Shown one piece after another: positions 34,289 through 41,849 of a DNA stretch of 58,605 nt. The stretch is from positions 1 through 58,605 of the forward strand of contig CAKQXY010000021.1 in NCBI GenBank assembly GCA_934292725.1, written 5' to 3'. Origin of the DNA: an uncultured Lachnospiraceae bacterium. Its GTDB lineage: Bacteria > Bacillota > Clostridia > Lachnospirales > Lachnospiraceae. The position numbers and the translations under genes are program-made. The notes under the pieces are model-generated. The model had not been told where the DNA came from, made no database searches, and saw only the letters and a list, made by a program, of their open reading frames with translations. Position 1 is the stretch's first letter; each line of letters starts with the position of its first letter.

Positions 34289-34912
34289 ACAAACAAAGAA
34301 AAACAACTCAAGTAAGATATTAGAAATAAATCTTACAAGAAATCTAAAAAAGGAGGTACAGTCCAATGGGATAGTAATCAAAAACTAAAAGAGCTGAAAA
34401 GCAAAAATGATCGAAAAGAGGTACGGACCAATGGGACGGTAAGTGGTATTAGAAGAGATCAGAAAGAAAGCTGAAAAGCAAAACGATTGGAAAGAGGTAC
34501 AGTCCGATGGCATAGAAAATAAATGTACAAAGTACAAAAACAGAAAGTACATAGAAGAACAAAAATGTATGAAGTGGAGTACAGTCCAATGGCGTAGTGA
34601 AAGGCTAATAGGCAGGAAAGAAAAAAGAAAAACAAATAAGAATTATCAGACGAAGTCAGATAAATGTTTTTCAAGTCTCATAAAGGTTTGTAGTGAAGAA
34701 TTAAGAATAAAGATAGATGAATGAAATGAAGTTAGTTTAATAGGAAAACGGTAGAAGACCGATAACATAAAAGTTTCAAGCTAACGAAGGCAAAAGAAGA
34801 TAAAGAAGAGGAACGGAAAATAAAAAATTAAATAATTGAAAGAGGTAAAATCCGATGGATGAAATAGTTTGACAGCGGGCATCAAAAAAGAAGAAAAGAT
34901 GCCCGCTTTTTA
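34289..34912 (+). ncRNA. Purine-rich transcript with five ribosome-site/ATG repeats and minimal ORFs
   Basis: From the consensus promoter to a strong terminator (about 620 bases) the plus strand is dominated by A and G. A motif GAGGTACAGTCC[A/G]ATGG occurs five times, with ATGs at 34366, 34431, 34507, 34589 and 34855. Each has an AGG/GAGG ribosome-site-like stretch about 9 bases upstream (weakest in copy 4), and each ATG meets a stop almost at once: ATG-GGA-TAG, ATG-GGA-CGG-TAA, ATG-GCA-TAG, ATG-GCG-TAG, and a five-codon frame ending TGA. Copies 2 and 3 also share ~40 upstream bases including AGCTGAAAAGC. No conventional gene fits. It could be an array of minimal ORFs, a multi-site binding RNA, or decayed coding repeats. 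Confidence 0.7.
34874..34912 (+). terminator. Terminator of the purine-rich transcript
   Basis: AGCGGGCATC pairs perfectly with GATGCCCGCT around an all-purine loop, followed by a T run. The last minimal ORF's stop codon ends 3 bases before the stem. Confidence 0.93.
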
Positions 34913-34956
34913 GTGCGCAAAAATAGTGTACGAAATTTATTAGCTCAAATTGCTGA

Positions 34957-34996
34957 GACAGCTAGTTCACTAAGACAGCTAGCATGACACGTGAAC
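34957..34996 (+). repeat. Short direct and inverted repeats upstream of the sugar-binding gene
   Basis: GACAGCTAG occurs at 34957-34965 and 34974-34982. GTTCAC (34965-34970) is the inverse of GTGAAC (34991-34996). The following GTGAACGGTAAC resembles the end of the ~100-bp repeats (GTGAACTGTAAC), and CTAGCATGA is shared with copy 2. Confidence 0.45.
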
Positions 34997-35044
34997 GGTA
35001 ACGCGAATTTTGAACATTCCTCTGTCAAATATTCGATTCTCTTT

Positions 35045-35065
35045 CCAATATCAAATTGGTATAAT
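35045..35065 (+). promoter_or_regulatory. -10 box and CCAAT-N5-ATTGG operator-like palindrome of the importer operon
   Basis: CCAAT (35045-35049) and ATTGG (35055-35059) form an inverted repeat just before a perfect TATAAT (35060-35065). The -35 position is poor, so an activator may be needed; the YesN-type regulator downstream is a candidate. Confidence 0.55.
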
Positions 35066-35097
35066 AAAAACACAATAAAAAACGGAGGTATTAAAAA

Positions 35098-36477
35098 ATG
35101 AAGGGAAAGAGAATGAGTGCACTTGCAACAGCCAGCTTGATGGCTATGACAGCGTTAGCAGCAATGCCACAGCCTGCAATGGCAGATGAGGAAAAGACGG
35201 TCATTAATATTTGGTCAAAGGATCGTCATGATGCTGATTATGTACAGAAGAAGGTTGATGAGTACAACGAAAACAATACTGATAATATTGAAGTAAATTA
35301 TCAGCTGTACACAGATAATTATACACAGGCAGTTGATATGGCTGTGCAGAGCGGAGAAATGCCAGATATTCTTGTATTTCAGGATCAGATGTTTGATAAG
35401 TACATCGGCGAAGATCAGTGGGCAGATTTATATGAATTTATGGATGATGACATGAAGGAAATGTTTAAAGATGTTATCCATGAAGGATATAATGAGTTTG
35501 ACGGAAAGCTTTATTTTATTCCAACAACAGGAACTACATGTCGTTTGTTCTACAACAAAGAAATCTTTGACAGGGTTGGAATCGAAAATCCACCGGAAAC
35601 GCTTGAGGAGATGGTTGAGGATGCAAAACTGATCACCTCTGAGCTGGCTGGCGAAGGAATCTATGGATTTGCAGAGAATATGAAGAGTGCAAGCTCAGGT
35701 CTTAATCGTTCCATGATCGTTGGACTTCAGAGTGAAACTGGAGCACCAATGGGTTATGATTTTGAAAAGGGTGAGTATGATTTTACCACATGGGCAGATG
35801 AGCTTAAGCTTTGGACAGAGCTTTTATCAGATGAATGTGCATTCCCAGGATGCGAATCTCTTGATATTGATCCGCTTCGTACTCAGTTTGCAGCAGGAAA
35901 GATTGGTATGTATATGTCATACAGCCATGCTGAGCCAGGTGTTTATGCAAATCAGTTCCCGATGGATTCAGACAAATGGGATTGTGCACCTATTCCAACA
36001 GCTGGCGGAAAGAAACTGGGAAAGCAGTATTTCAGCGGAACCAGTAGCTACTTATTAAATGCAAAGAGTGAGAATCTGGAGAAAGCATACCAGGTTTACC
36101 ATGATATTTTTACAACAGAGGATTATCTGGTTGGATATTATGAAGGCGGATATGGCGTAAGTATTATTTCAACAATTCTTGAGAAAGCAGAGCCAAGTGA
36201 TGACTTCAAGAACAAGGAATGGCTTAAGATTAATCCTGAGACCGATGCACTTCTTCCGAAGCCGCCGCACAGTGCATTTACATCTGGAATGATCGTAGAG
36301 GGTGAGGATATGTTTAAGACTTGTGAATCCATTTATTATGGAGGCGCAGATATCGAATCAACTCTTCAGGATTTGACAGACCGCTATAACAAAGCTTATC
36401 AGGAAGCAATCGAAAATGGCACTGGATATGAAATTAAGATCGAAAATTATGATCCGATGAATCCGACATTACAGTAA
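35098..36477 (+). CDS. Sugar ABC importer substrate-binding protein (CUT1)
   Basis: It captures an oligosaccharide or sugar outside the cell for the two permeases downstream. It has 459 residues and starts behind AACGGAGG. The signal peptide (1-29) ends PAMA-DEE and contains no Cys. The usual Firmicute lipobox is therefore absent, and the protein may be released or held by the permeases. The SBP_bac_1 fold features FDGKLYFIPTTGTTCRLFYN and GKIGMYMSYSH are present. The ligand is unknown; the locus suggests a plant-derived oligosaccharide. A terminator after the gene should keep its mRNA level above that of the permeases. Confidence 0.92.
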   Translation: MKGKRMSALATASLMAMTALAAMPQPAMADEEKTVINIWSKDRHDADYVQKKVDEYNENNTDNIEVNYQLYTDNYTQAVDMAVQSGEMPDILVFQDQMFDKYIGEDQWADLYEFMDDDMKEMFKDVIHEGYNEFDGKLYFIPTTGTTCRLFYNKEIFDRVGIENPPETLEEMVEDAKLITSELAGEGIYGFAENMKSASSGLNRSMIVGLQSETGAPMGYDFEKGEYDFTTWADELKLWTELLSDECAFPGCESLDIDPLRTQFAAGKIGMYMSYSHAEPGVYANQFPMDSDKWDCAPIPTAGGKKLGKQYFSGTSSYLLNAKSENLEKAYQVYHDIFTTEDYLVGYYEGGYGVSIISTILEKAEPSDDFKNKEWLKINPETDALLPKPPHSAFTSGMIVEGEDMFKTCESIYYGGADIESTLQDLTDRYNKAYQEAIENGTGYEIKIENYDPMNPTLQ

Positions 36478-36484
36478 GAATAAT

Positions 36485-36515
36485 GGGCTGCTTCATTTGA
36501 AGCGGCCCTATTTTT
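36485..36515 (+). terminator. Partial terminator between binding protein and permeases
   Basis: GGGC-TGCTTC pairs with GAAGCG-GCCC around ATTT, followed by TATTTTTA. Its place inside an operon fits differential expression of the binding protein. Confidence 0.82.
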
Positions 36516-36533
36516 AATAGGAGAAATAACTTT

Positions 36534-37445
36534 ATGAATAAAAAAAGAAAAATAAAACAAAATTTGCAGGCATATTCGTTCCTGTTGCCAAATCTGATTT
36601 TATTTATTGTTTGTACGCTTTATCCTGTTGTTTGGGCATTAAAATATGTATTTTATCAGTATGGAGGCTATGGTACAGGAGAACCGCGTTTTGTCGGCTT
36701 TGAAAATCTAGCACGTGTATTTCGTGACAGTGTTTATTGGAAAAGTGTTGCAAATACATTTGTATATGGTTTTGGAAAAATAGTATTTATTATTCCGCTA
36801 GCTTTTTTTCTTGCCTTTTTGTTAAACAAGCAGACAAAGGGAAACAGCGTGGCACAGAGCATTATTTTTCTGCCAACTATCATGAGTTCAGCCGTTATGG
36901 GACTTGTTTTTTATTTATTATTTAATGCCTATAATGGAGAAGTTAATAAGATACTTATGAGTGCACATATCATAAACAGACCAATCAACTGGCTTGGAAA
37001 AGATCATGCAATGCAGACACTTATTATTACAGCTATTTGGGGTGGTGTTGGAAATTACATGGTGTATTTTATTGCCGGAATCCAGCAGGTATCGCAGGAT
37101 GCAATTGAGAGTGCAAGAATTGATGGAGCAGGCCGATTAAAGACAATATGGTATATTATAATTCCTATGCTCGGACCGATTTTAAAAATTATTCTGATGC
37201 TGGCAATCACATCAGCTTTTCATGATATCACTAATGTAATGGTATTAACAGAAGGTGGCCCTACAAATTCCACAATGGTAATGTCTTTATATGGATATCG
37301 TTATTTTTTCCCAGTTTCTGCAGCAGAAAGCACTGTGCCGCAGTACGGATATGGAGCTGCAGTAAGTGTAGTATCGGCAGTAATCACTGGTATTGTAACA
37401 ATACTTTATCTGAAGGCATCCAAAAAATTAGATGATATTTATTAA
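36534..37445 (+). CDS. CUT1 sugar ABC permease (MalF/UgpA-like)
   Basis: This inner-membrane permease subunit has 303 residues and six predicted helices. The EAA loop that contacts the ATPase reads ESARIDGAGRLKTIWYIIIP near 190-210. It starts behind ATAGGAGAAA and is 17 bases from the next permease. It should pair with that subunit. No ATP-binding subunit lies in the window, so a shared MsmX-type ATPase encoded elsewhere is likely. Confidence 0.94.
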   Translation: MNKKRKIKQNLQAYSFLLPNLILFIVCTLYPVVWALKYVFYQYGGYGTGEPRFVGFENLARVFRDSVYWKSVANTFVYGFGKIVFIIPLAFFLAFLLNKQTKGNSVAQSIIFLPTIMSSAVMGLVFYLLFNAYNGEVNKILMSAHIINRPINWLGKDHAMQTLIITAIWGGVGNYMVYFIAGIQQVSQDAIESARIDGAGRLKTIWYIIIPMLGPILKIILMLAITSAFHDITNVMVLTEGGPTNSTMVMSLYGYRYFFPVSAAESTVPQYGYGAAVSVVSAVITGIVTILYLKASKKLDDIY

Positions 37446-37462
37446 AAGTCTGGGAGGCGGCT

Positions 37463-38329
37463 ATGAAACAATTGAAAAAAAGAAAACACATGTCCGCGTC
37501 CGATATGGGCGTTGGAACAATAAAATGGATTTTTCTGGCGGTGATGATCATATTTACACTATATCCTGTTATTTACACGGTGCTTGGCTCTTTTAAGACA
37601 AATGCCGAGCTGACGCAGGGAAGTCATTTTTGGCCAGAGGAGTGGCATTTTGAAAATTATTACAGGGCATTTGTGGAAGCTGATTTTGCCCATTATACAT
37701 TAAACAGTGTGATTGTAAGTTTTGCAGTTACTTTGCTTGCAGCAGTAACATGTTCGCTTGCTGGATTTATTCTCGCAAGGAGAGATTTTGTTGGCAAGAA
37801 ACTAATTCTTGGTCTTTATATGTCGATGATGTTTGTTTCTTTGGGATCAGTTACATTGTATCCGATTTATGAGCTGATGCGTGCAATGAAATTGAATAAA
37901 ACGATATTTGCACTTGTTGTTGCATTGACCGGAGGACAGGCGACTAATGTCTTTTTAGTTATGGGATTCACAAAGGGAATTCCGAAGGAACTAGATGAGG
38001 CAGCAACTATTGACGGCTGCAGTATCTATGGCGTGTATGCAAAGATTTTGCTGCCGCTTAGCAAACCAATTTTGGCAGTAGTGGCACTTTTTTCCTTTAG
38101 AAATGCATGGAATGATTACATTACAAGTATGATTATGAGTATTGCAACACCAAAATTAAAGACTCTGACGGTTGCAGTTGTACAGTTAAAATATTCCGTA
38201 AATGCAGCAGCAGAATGGCACATTATGTTAGCAGGTGCGTCAATTGCGATTATTCCGATTCTTGTTGTATATCTGTTTGCAAATAAGCAGTTCATTGCCG
38301 GACTGACATCTGGTGCAGTTAAGGGCTGA
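37463..38329 (+). CDS. CUT1 sugar ABC permease (MalG-like)
   Basis: This is the second permease, with 288 residues and six helices. The EAA loop DEAATIDGCSIYGVYAKILLP is near 180-200. The N terminus has a short basic cytoplasmic tail before the first helix, as in MalG. It starts behind GGGAGGCGG and completes the transmembrane pair. It is the last gene of the importer operon, and the two-component system follows from its own promoter. Confidence 0.94.
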   Translation: MKQLKKRKHMSASDMGVGTIKWIFLAVMIIFTLYPVIYTVLGSFKTNAELTQGSHFWPEEWHFENYYRAFVEADFAHYTLNSVIVSFAVTLLAAVTCSLAGFILARRDFVGKKLILGLYMSMMFVSLGSVTLYPIYELMRAMKLNKTIFALVVALTGGQATNVFLVMGFTKGIPKELDEAATIDGCSIYGVYAKILLPLSKPILAVVALFSFRNAWNDYITSMIMSIATPKLKTLTVAVVQLKYSVNAAAEWHIMLAGASIAIIPILVVYLFANKQFIAGLTSGAVKG

Positions 38330-38346
38330 TCATGCTAATGCTTGTC

Positions 38347-38376
38347 TTGGACAACATTTTGAAAATGTGATATAGT
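38347..38376 (+). promoter_or_regulatory. Promoter of the YesM/YesN operon with a perfect internal palindrome
   Basis: TTGGAC (38347-38352), 18-bp spacer, TATAGT (38371-38376). The spacer contains ACATTTTGAAAATGT (38354-38368), a perfect 7-1-7 palindrome placed where a repressor would block RNA polymerase. Confidence 0.7.
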
Positions 38377-38413
38377 AACGAAAAAGAGAGCAGCAAAAAT
38401 AGAAGGTGAAAAA

Positions 38414-40261
38414 GTGAAAAGATTTCTAAACAATTTGAAGTTTAAAAGTAAAATTCTCTTTATCGTCGGCGCTTTGTTTTTTGTTACAGCAACGGTTGGC
38501 GGTATTACGTATTATCATTATGCAGCGCAGGATGTGGAAAAAAATTTTAAGGCAGGTGCTGAAGATGTTCTGACGCAGCTGACTGATACACTTGATCTGC
38601 GTTTGAATGCGGTTGAGATGCGTGTGCGCGGTCTGGTTTCCAATACAACATTCATGCGTACAATGGTTAATTACCTTAATAAACCAGATGAAAAAAATAG
38701 AGTAAATGCGCTTGGAGAGGTAGCCAGCTTTTTAAAGGATCTGGAGAGTGGAGAATCGCTGGTGCATTCCTCCTATATTTACACGGATAAAGGTGATTTT
38801 GAAAATTTTATCAGAATGCGCAATTGGTCATTTGATTTTAAAACATCAAAATTTTATCAGACATATAAAGAACAAGGTGTTTTAGCAGTACAATGGTTTC
38901 CAACGCAGAAAGATGAGATTTTTAAGGATGAAGATGATGTGATTCCTTATGTGCGGCGTTTTACACTTGATGGCTATTATCACGGTGGTTATCAGTATTT
39001 AGTTGTGCAGCTTAAAAAAACAGAATTAGACCGCATATTATCTGGAAAATATGGCTACTTCGATCAGCTTTTGATTGTAAATGAAAATGGAGAGCTGTTA
39101 GCCGGTTCAGATGGTGTAAATACAAAAAAATTAATTGAAATTGTAAAGCCATCTGTAAAAAATGGAAATGCGGCAGACAGCACATATGAACAGGATAAGA
39201 TTAAATATTTAGTTTTTTCAGATACACTTGATACAACTGGATGGAAAATATTTGGACTTCGTTCAAGAGATTCTCTATTGGGAAGTCTGCAAAGCCTGCG
39301 TGTACTTATTGCAGAATTTACTGTGATCATTTTTCTGGCAGCATTTGTTGCTCTGCTTCTTGTATCAAACAGCCTTACAGCAGCACTTACACGTTTGGAA
39401 AAACGAATGAGTATTGTTCAGGGCGGTGATTTCGAAGTTAGGTTCTTTTATCCATATCAGGATGAGGTTGGAAGTCTCGCGAGAAGTTTTAACTGTATGC
39501 TTGATGAGATTGAACGTCTTGTCAAAAAGCAGGATGAGACGATTCAGGAACTGAAGCGGGAGCGTGATTTTGTAGCAGAGGTTCAAAAGCAAAAAAGAAA
39601 GGCAGAATTAAAGGCACTGCAGGCACAGATTAATCCACATTTTTTGTATAACACATTAAATGCAATTACATGGCAGGCAGCTGATAAGGGAGAAGAAGAA
39701 ATCAGTATTTTATCAAGCTCATTAGGACGTTTTTTCAGGATTAGTCTAAGTAAAGGTGAAGAGGTGATTTCGCTTCGCGAAGAGATAGAGCATGTTACTA
39801 GCTATCTTGAGATTCAGAGTATTCGTTATGGCGAAAAATTGAATTATGATGTTGAGGTAGATTCTTCTCTTATGGAATATAAGGTGTTGAAGTTGATTTT
39901 ACAGCCTCTGGCAGAAAATTCAATCTACCATGGAATTAAGGAAAAAGCACAGGCAGGATGGATTCATATTCGTGCACAGCTAATACATATAGATGAGGGT
40001 AATGACAGACTGCAAATTAGTGTGTGGGATAATGGCTTGGGAATTGCTTGTGATATGTTAAAAAAAATTAACTATTCGCTTGCAAACGGAGAGACTAATT
40101 CGGCTGATGGATATGGAATCTTTAATGTTAATGAGCGAATCAGACTATATTATGGCGAGCAGTATGGTCTTTTATATGAGAGTGAGGAAGGAGAATGGAC
40201 AAAGGCAATTCTGACACTTCCAGCAGTGAAAGCGGGGAATGAGATATGTATCAGATTTTAA
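38414..40261 (+). CDS. YesM-type sensor histidine kinase
   Basis: This 615-residue membrane kinase starts with GTG behind GAAGGTG. The first helix is about 14-34. A large extracellular sensor (about 35-295) and a second helix (about 296-318) precede a HAMP-like segment. The kinase motif LQAQINPHFLYNTLN carries the phospho-acceptor His. The ATPase has LQPLAENSIYHGI (N-box) and DNGLGI (glycine box). YesM kinases pair with YesN regulators and usually sense glycans near sugar importers. The stop overlaps the regulator gene by 16 bases. Confidence 0.95.
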   Translation: MKRFLNNLKFKSKILFIVGALFFVTATVGGITYYHYAAQDVEKNFKAGAEDVLTQLTDTLDLRLNAVEMRVRGLVSNTTFMRTMVNYLNKPDEKNRVNALGEVASFLKDLESGESLVHSSYIYTDKGDFENFIRMRNWSFDFKTSKFYQTYKEQGVLAVQWFPTQKDEIFKDEDDVIPYVRRFTLDGYYHGGYQYLVVQLKKTELDRILSGKYGYFDQLLIVNENGELLAGSDGVNTKKLIEIVKPSVKNGNAADSTYEQDKIKYLVFSDTLDTTGWKIFGLRSRDSLLGSLQSLRVLIAEFTVIIFLAAFVALLLVSNSLTAALTRLEKRMSIVQGGDFEVRFFYPYQDEVGSLARSFNCMLDEIERLVKKQDETIQELKRERDFVAEVQKQKRKAELKALQAQINPHFLYNTLNAITWQAADKGEEEISILSSSLGRFFRISLSKGEEVISLREEIEHVTSYLEIQSIRYGEKLNYDVEVDSSLMEYKVLKLILQPLAENSIYHGIKEKAQAGWIHIRAQLIHIDEGNDRLQISVWDNGLGIACDMLKKINYSLANGETNSADGYGIFNVNERIRLYYGEQYGLLYESEEGEWTKAILTLPAVKAGNEICIRF

Positions 40262-41847
40262 TTGCAGATGATGAAGAAAAAGTACGTGACTTGCTTGCTA
40301 AAAATATTAGCAAATTGCCGCTTGATCTGGAGGTGGCAGCAGTAGCAGGTGATGGCAGAGAAGCGTTAGAATTAGCGCTTAAATTAAAACCAGACATTGT
40401 GATTACTGATATTGCAATGCCATTTTTAAATGGTCTGGAATTAATTCGTAAAATGAGAGAAAATGGAATAGAGAGCAAAAATCTTATAATCAGTGGATAT
40501 GATGAATTTGATTATGCAAGACAGGCCATTGCATTAGGCGTACAAAATTATTTGTTGAAACCTTTTCTTCCAAAAGACATCAAAAACGAATTGGAAAAGA
40601 TTATTCGTGAACTAGATAGCCAAAGGTTGCTTCTTCAAAATATGGAAATGCTTGAAAATTTGGCACAGAGCCGCAATGCGCTTATGCAGGAAACTGTTTT
40701 AAAAGATATTCTTGAGGGCAGTCAGGAAAAGATGGACTTATGGAAGGATAGTGGAATAAAAACTGATGCATCATGGTATGTAGCAGGAATTTTAAAATTG
40801 GAACAAAGTAAATGGGATTTTGCCAACCAGAATAAGGTGGAAGAATTTCTGGAAATGATCCGAGATCAATATTTTTCATCAGAGCTTTCAATGTATGCAG
40901 TCAGCTTTGACAAGAAATCACTTGCCGTTTTTTGGAGTGCTAATGGAACACATGCTGATATTGCACAAAGAAGAATTGTCGAGGGACTCACACATATTCA
41001 GCAAAGCTTAAAAAAATATTATCAAATTCGGCTGACAGGTGCGTTGGGATCGCCGTATCGTACGCTTAATGAAGTTTATCAATCATACCGGGAGGCACAG
41101 TCAGTATGGCGTGGTATGGTAGATGTATGTGACAAAATCAAGATATACCAAAAAGAAGAAAAGAAGCAAAACCTTGAGAGTGAAACAAAAAATCAAATTC
41201 GTTTTTGGAAAAATCAAATTCGCTTGTGCGTGAGGACAGGGCAGCAGCAGGAAGCGCTTTCAAATCTTACTGGATTGATTAAAAGCTACGCGGCACTTGC
41301 TGATAAGAAAAATGATTATATATGTGCATCTATTGCGGAGTTAATTTACGATATACAAAATGATATGGAAAAGACAAGTCATAAGCGGGAGTATGAACAG
41401 GCGTTAGAGATGACGGGGCGAAGACTTCGCTATGGAAGTTTGGCTGATATGAAGGAATTGCTTGAGGAATCAATTATACGTTATTGCAGCATTGCAAGCA
41501 GCAGTCTGGAAGAGACAAAGGCTGAAAATGTGACGGAAATGATTCGAAATTTGATTGATGCCAATATTGGCTATGCTGGAATGGATCAGGAGTGGATTGC
41601 GTCACAAATTCATTTTAGTACTAGTTATGTTAGACAGGTTTTTAAACAAATTTTAAATGAAACGATAAGTGAATATATTATCCGAAAAAGGATGGAGCTT
41701 GCTGGAAGCTTGCTTAAAAATACATCGCTAAAAATACAGGAAATCGCGCAAGAATGTGGGTATGAAGATCAGCGATATTTTGCCAGCAGCTTTAAGAAAT
41801 TTTATGGATGTACACCAACAGAATATAAGCGAATTGTGGAGGAATGA
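40246..41847 (+). CDS. YesN-type response regulator with AraC helix-turn-helix
   Basis: This is a 533-residue regulator. The receiver domain (1-120) has DDEE at 9-12, the phospho-acceptor Asp in IVITDIAMP near 55 and Lys in NYLLKPF near 105. A long helical linker region follows. The C-terminal AraC domain (about 435-533) contains IAQECGYEDQRYFASSFKKF, typical of the second helix-turn-helix. It should control the importer and glycan genes. Its start lies in the kinase gene, and its stop overlaps the start of the lyase frame by an ATGA. Confidence 0.95.
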   Translation: MYQILIADDEEKVRDLLAKNISKLPLDLEVAAVAGDGREALELALKLKPDIVITDIAMPFLNGLELIRKMRENGIESKNLIISGYDEFDYARQAIALGVQNYLLKPFLPKDIKNELEKIIRELDSQRLLLQNMEMLENLAQSRNALMQETVLKDILEGSQEKMDLWKDSGIKTDASWYVAGILKLEQSKWDFANQNKVEEFLEMIRDQYFSSELSMYAVSFDKKSLAVFWSANGTHADIAQRRIVEGLTHIQQSLKKYYQIRLTGALGSPYRTLNEVYQSYREAQSVWRGMVDVCDKIKIYQKEEKKQNLESETKNQIRFWKNQIRLCVRTGQQQEALSNLTGLIKSYAALADKKNDYICASIAELIYDIQNDMEKTSHKREYEQALEMTGRRLRYGSLADMKELLEESIIRYCSIASSSLEETKAENVTEMIRNLIDANIGYAGMDQEWIASQIHFSTSYVRQVFKQILNETISEYIIRKRMELAGSLLKNTSLKIQEIAQECGYEDQRYFASSFKKFYGCTPTEYKRIVEE

Positions 41848-41849
41848 TC

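Noticed and set aside
34443..34724. 93-codon GTG frame within the purine-rich transcript
   Set aside because: It has no ribosome site, its composition is extreme Lys/Arg/Gln as expected from purine-rich RNA, and it reads the repeats in inconsistent frames.
36534..38329. Complete sugar ABC transporter
   Set aside because: No ATP-binding subunit is encoded in or near the operon, so it is incomplete without a shared ATPase.
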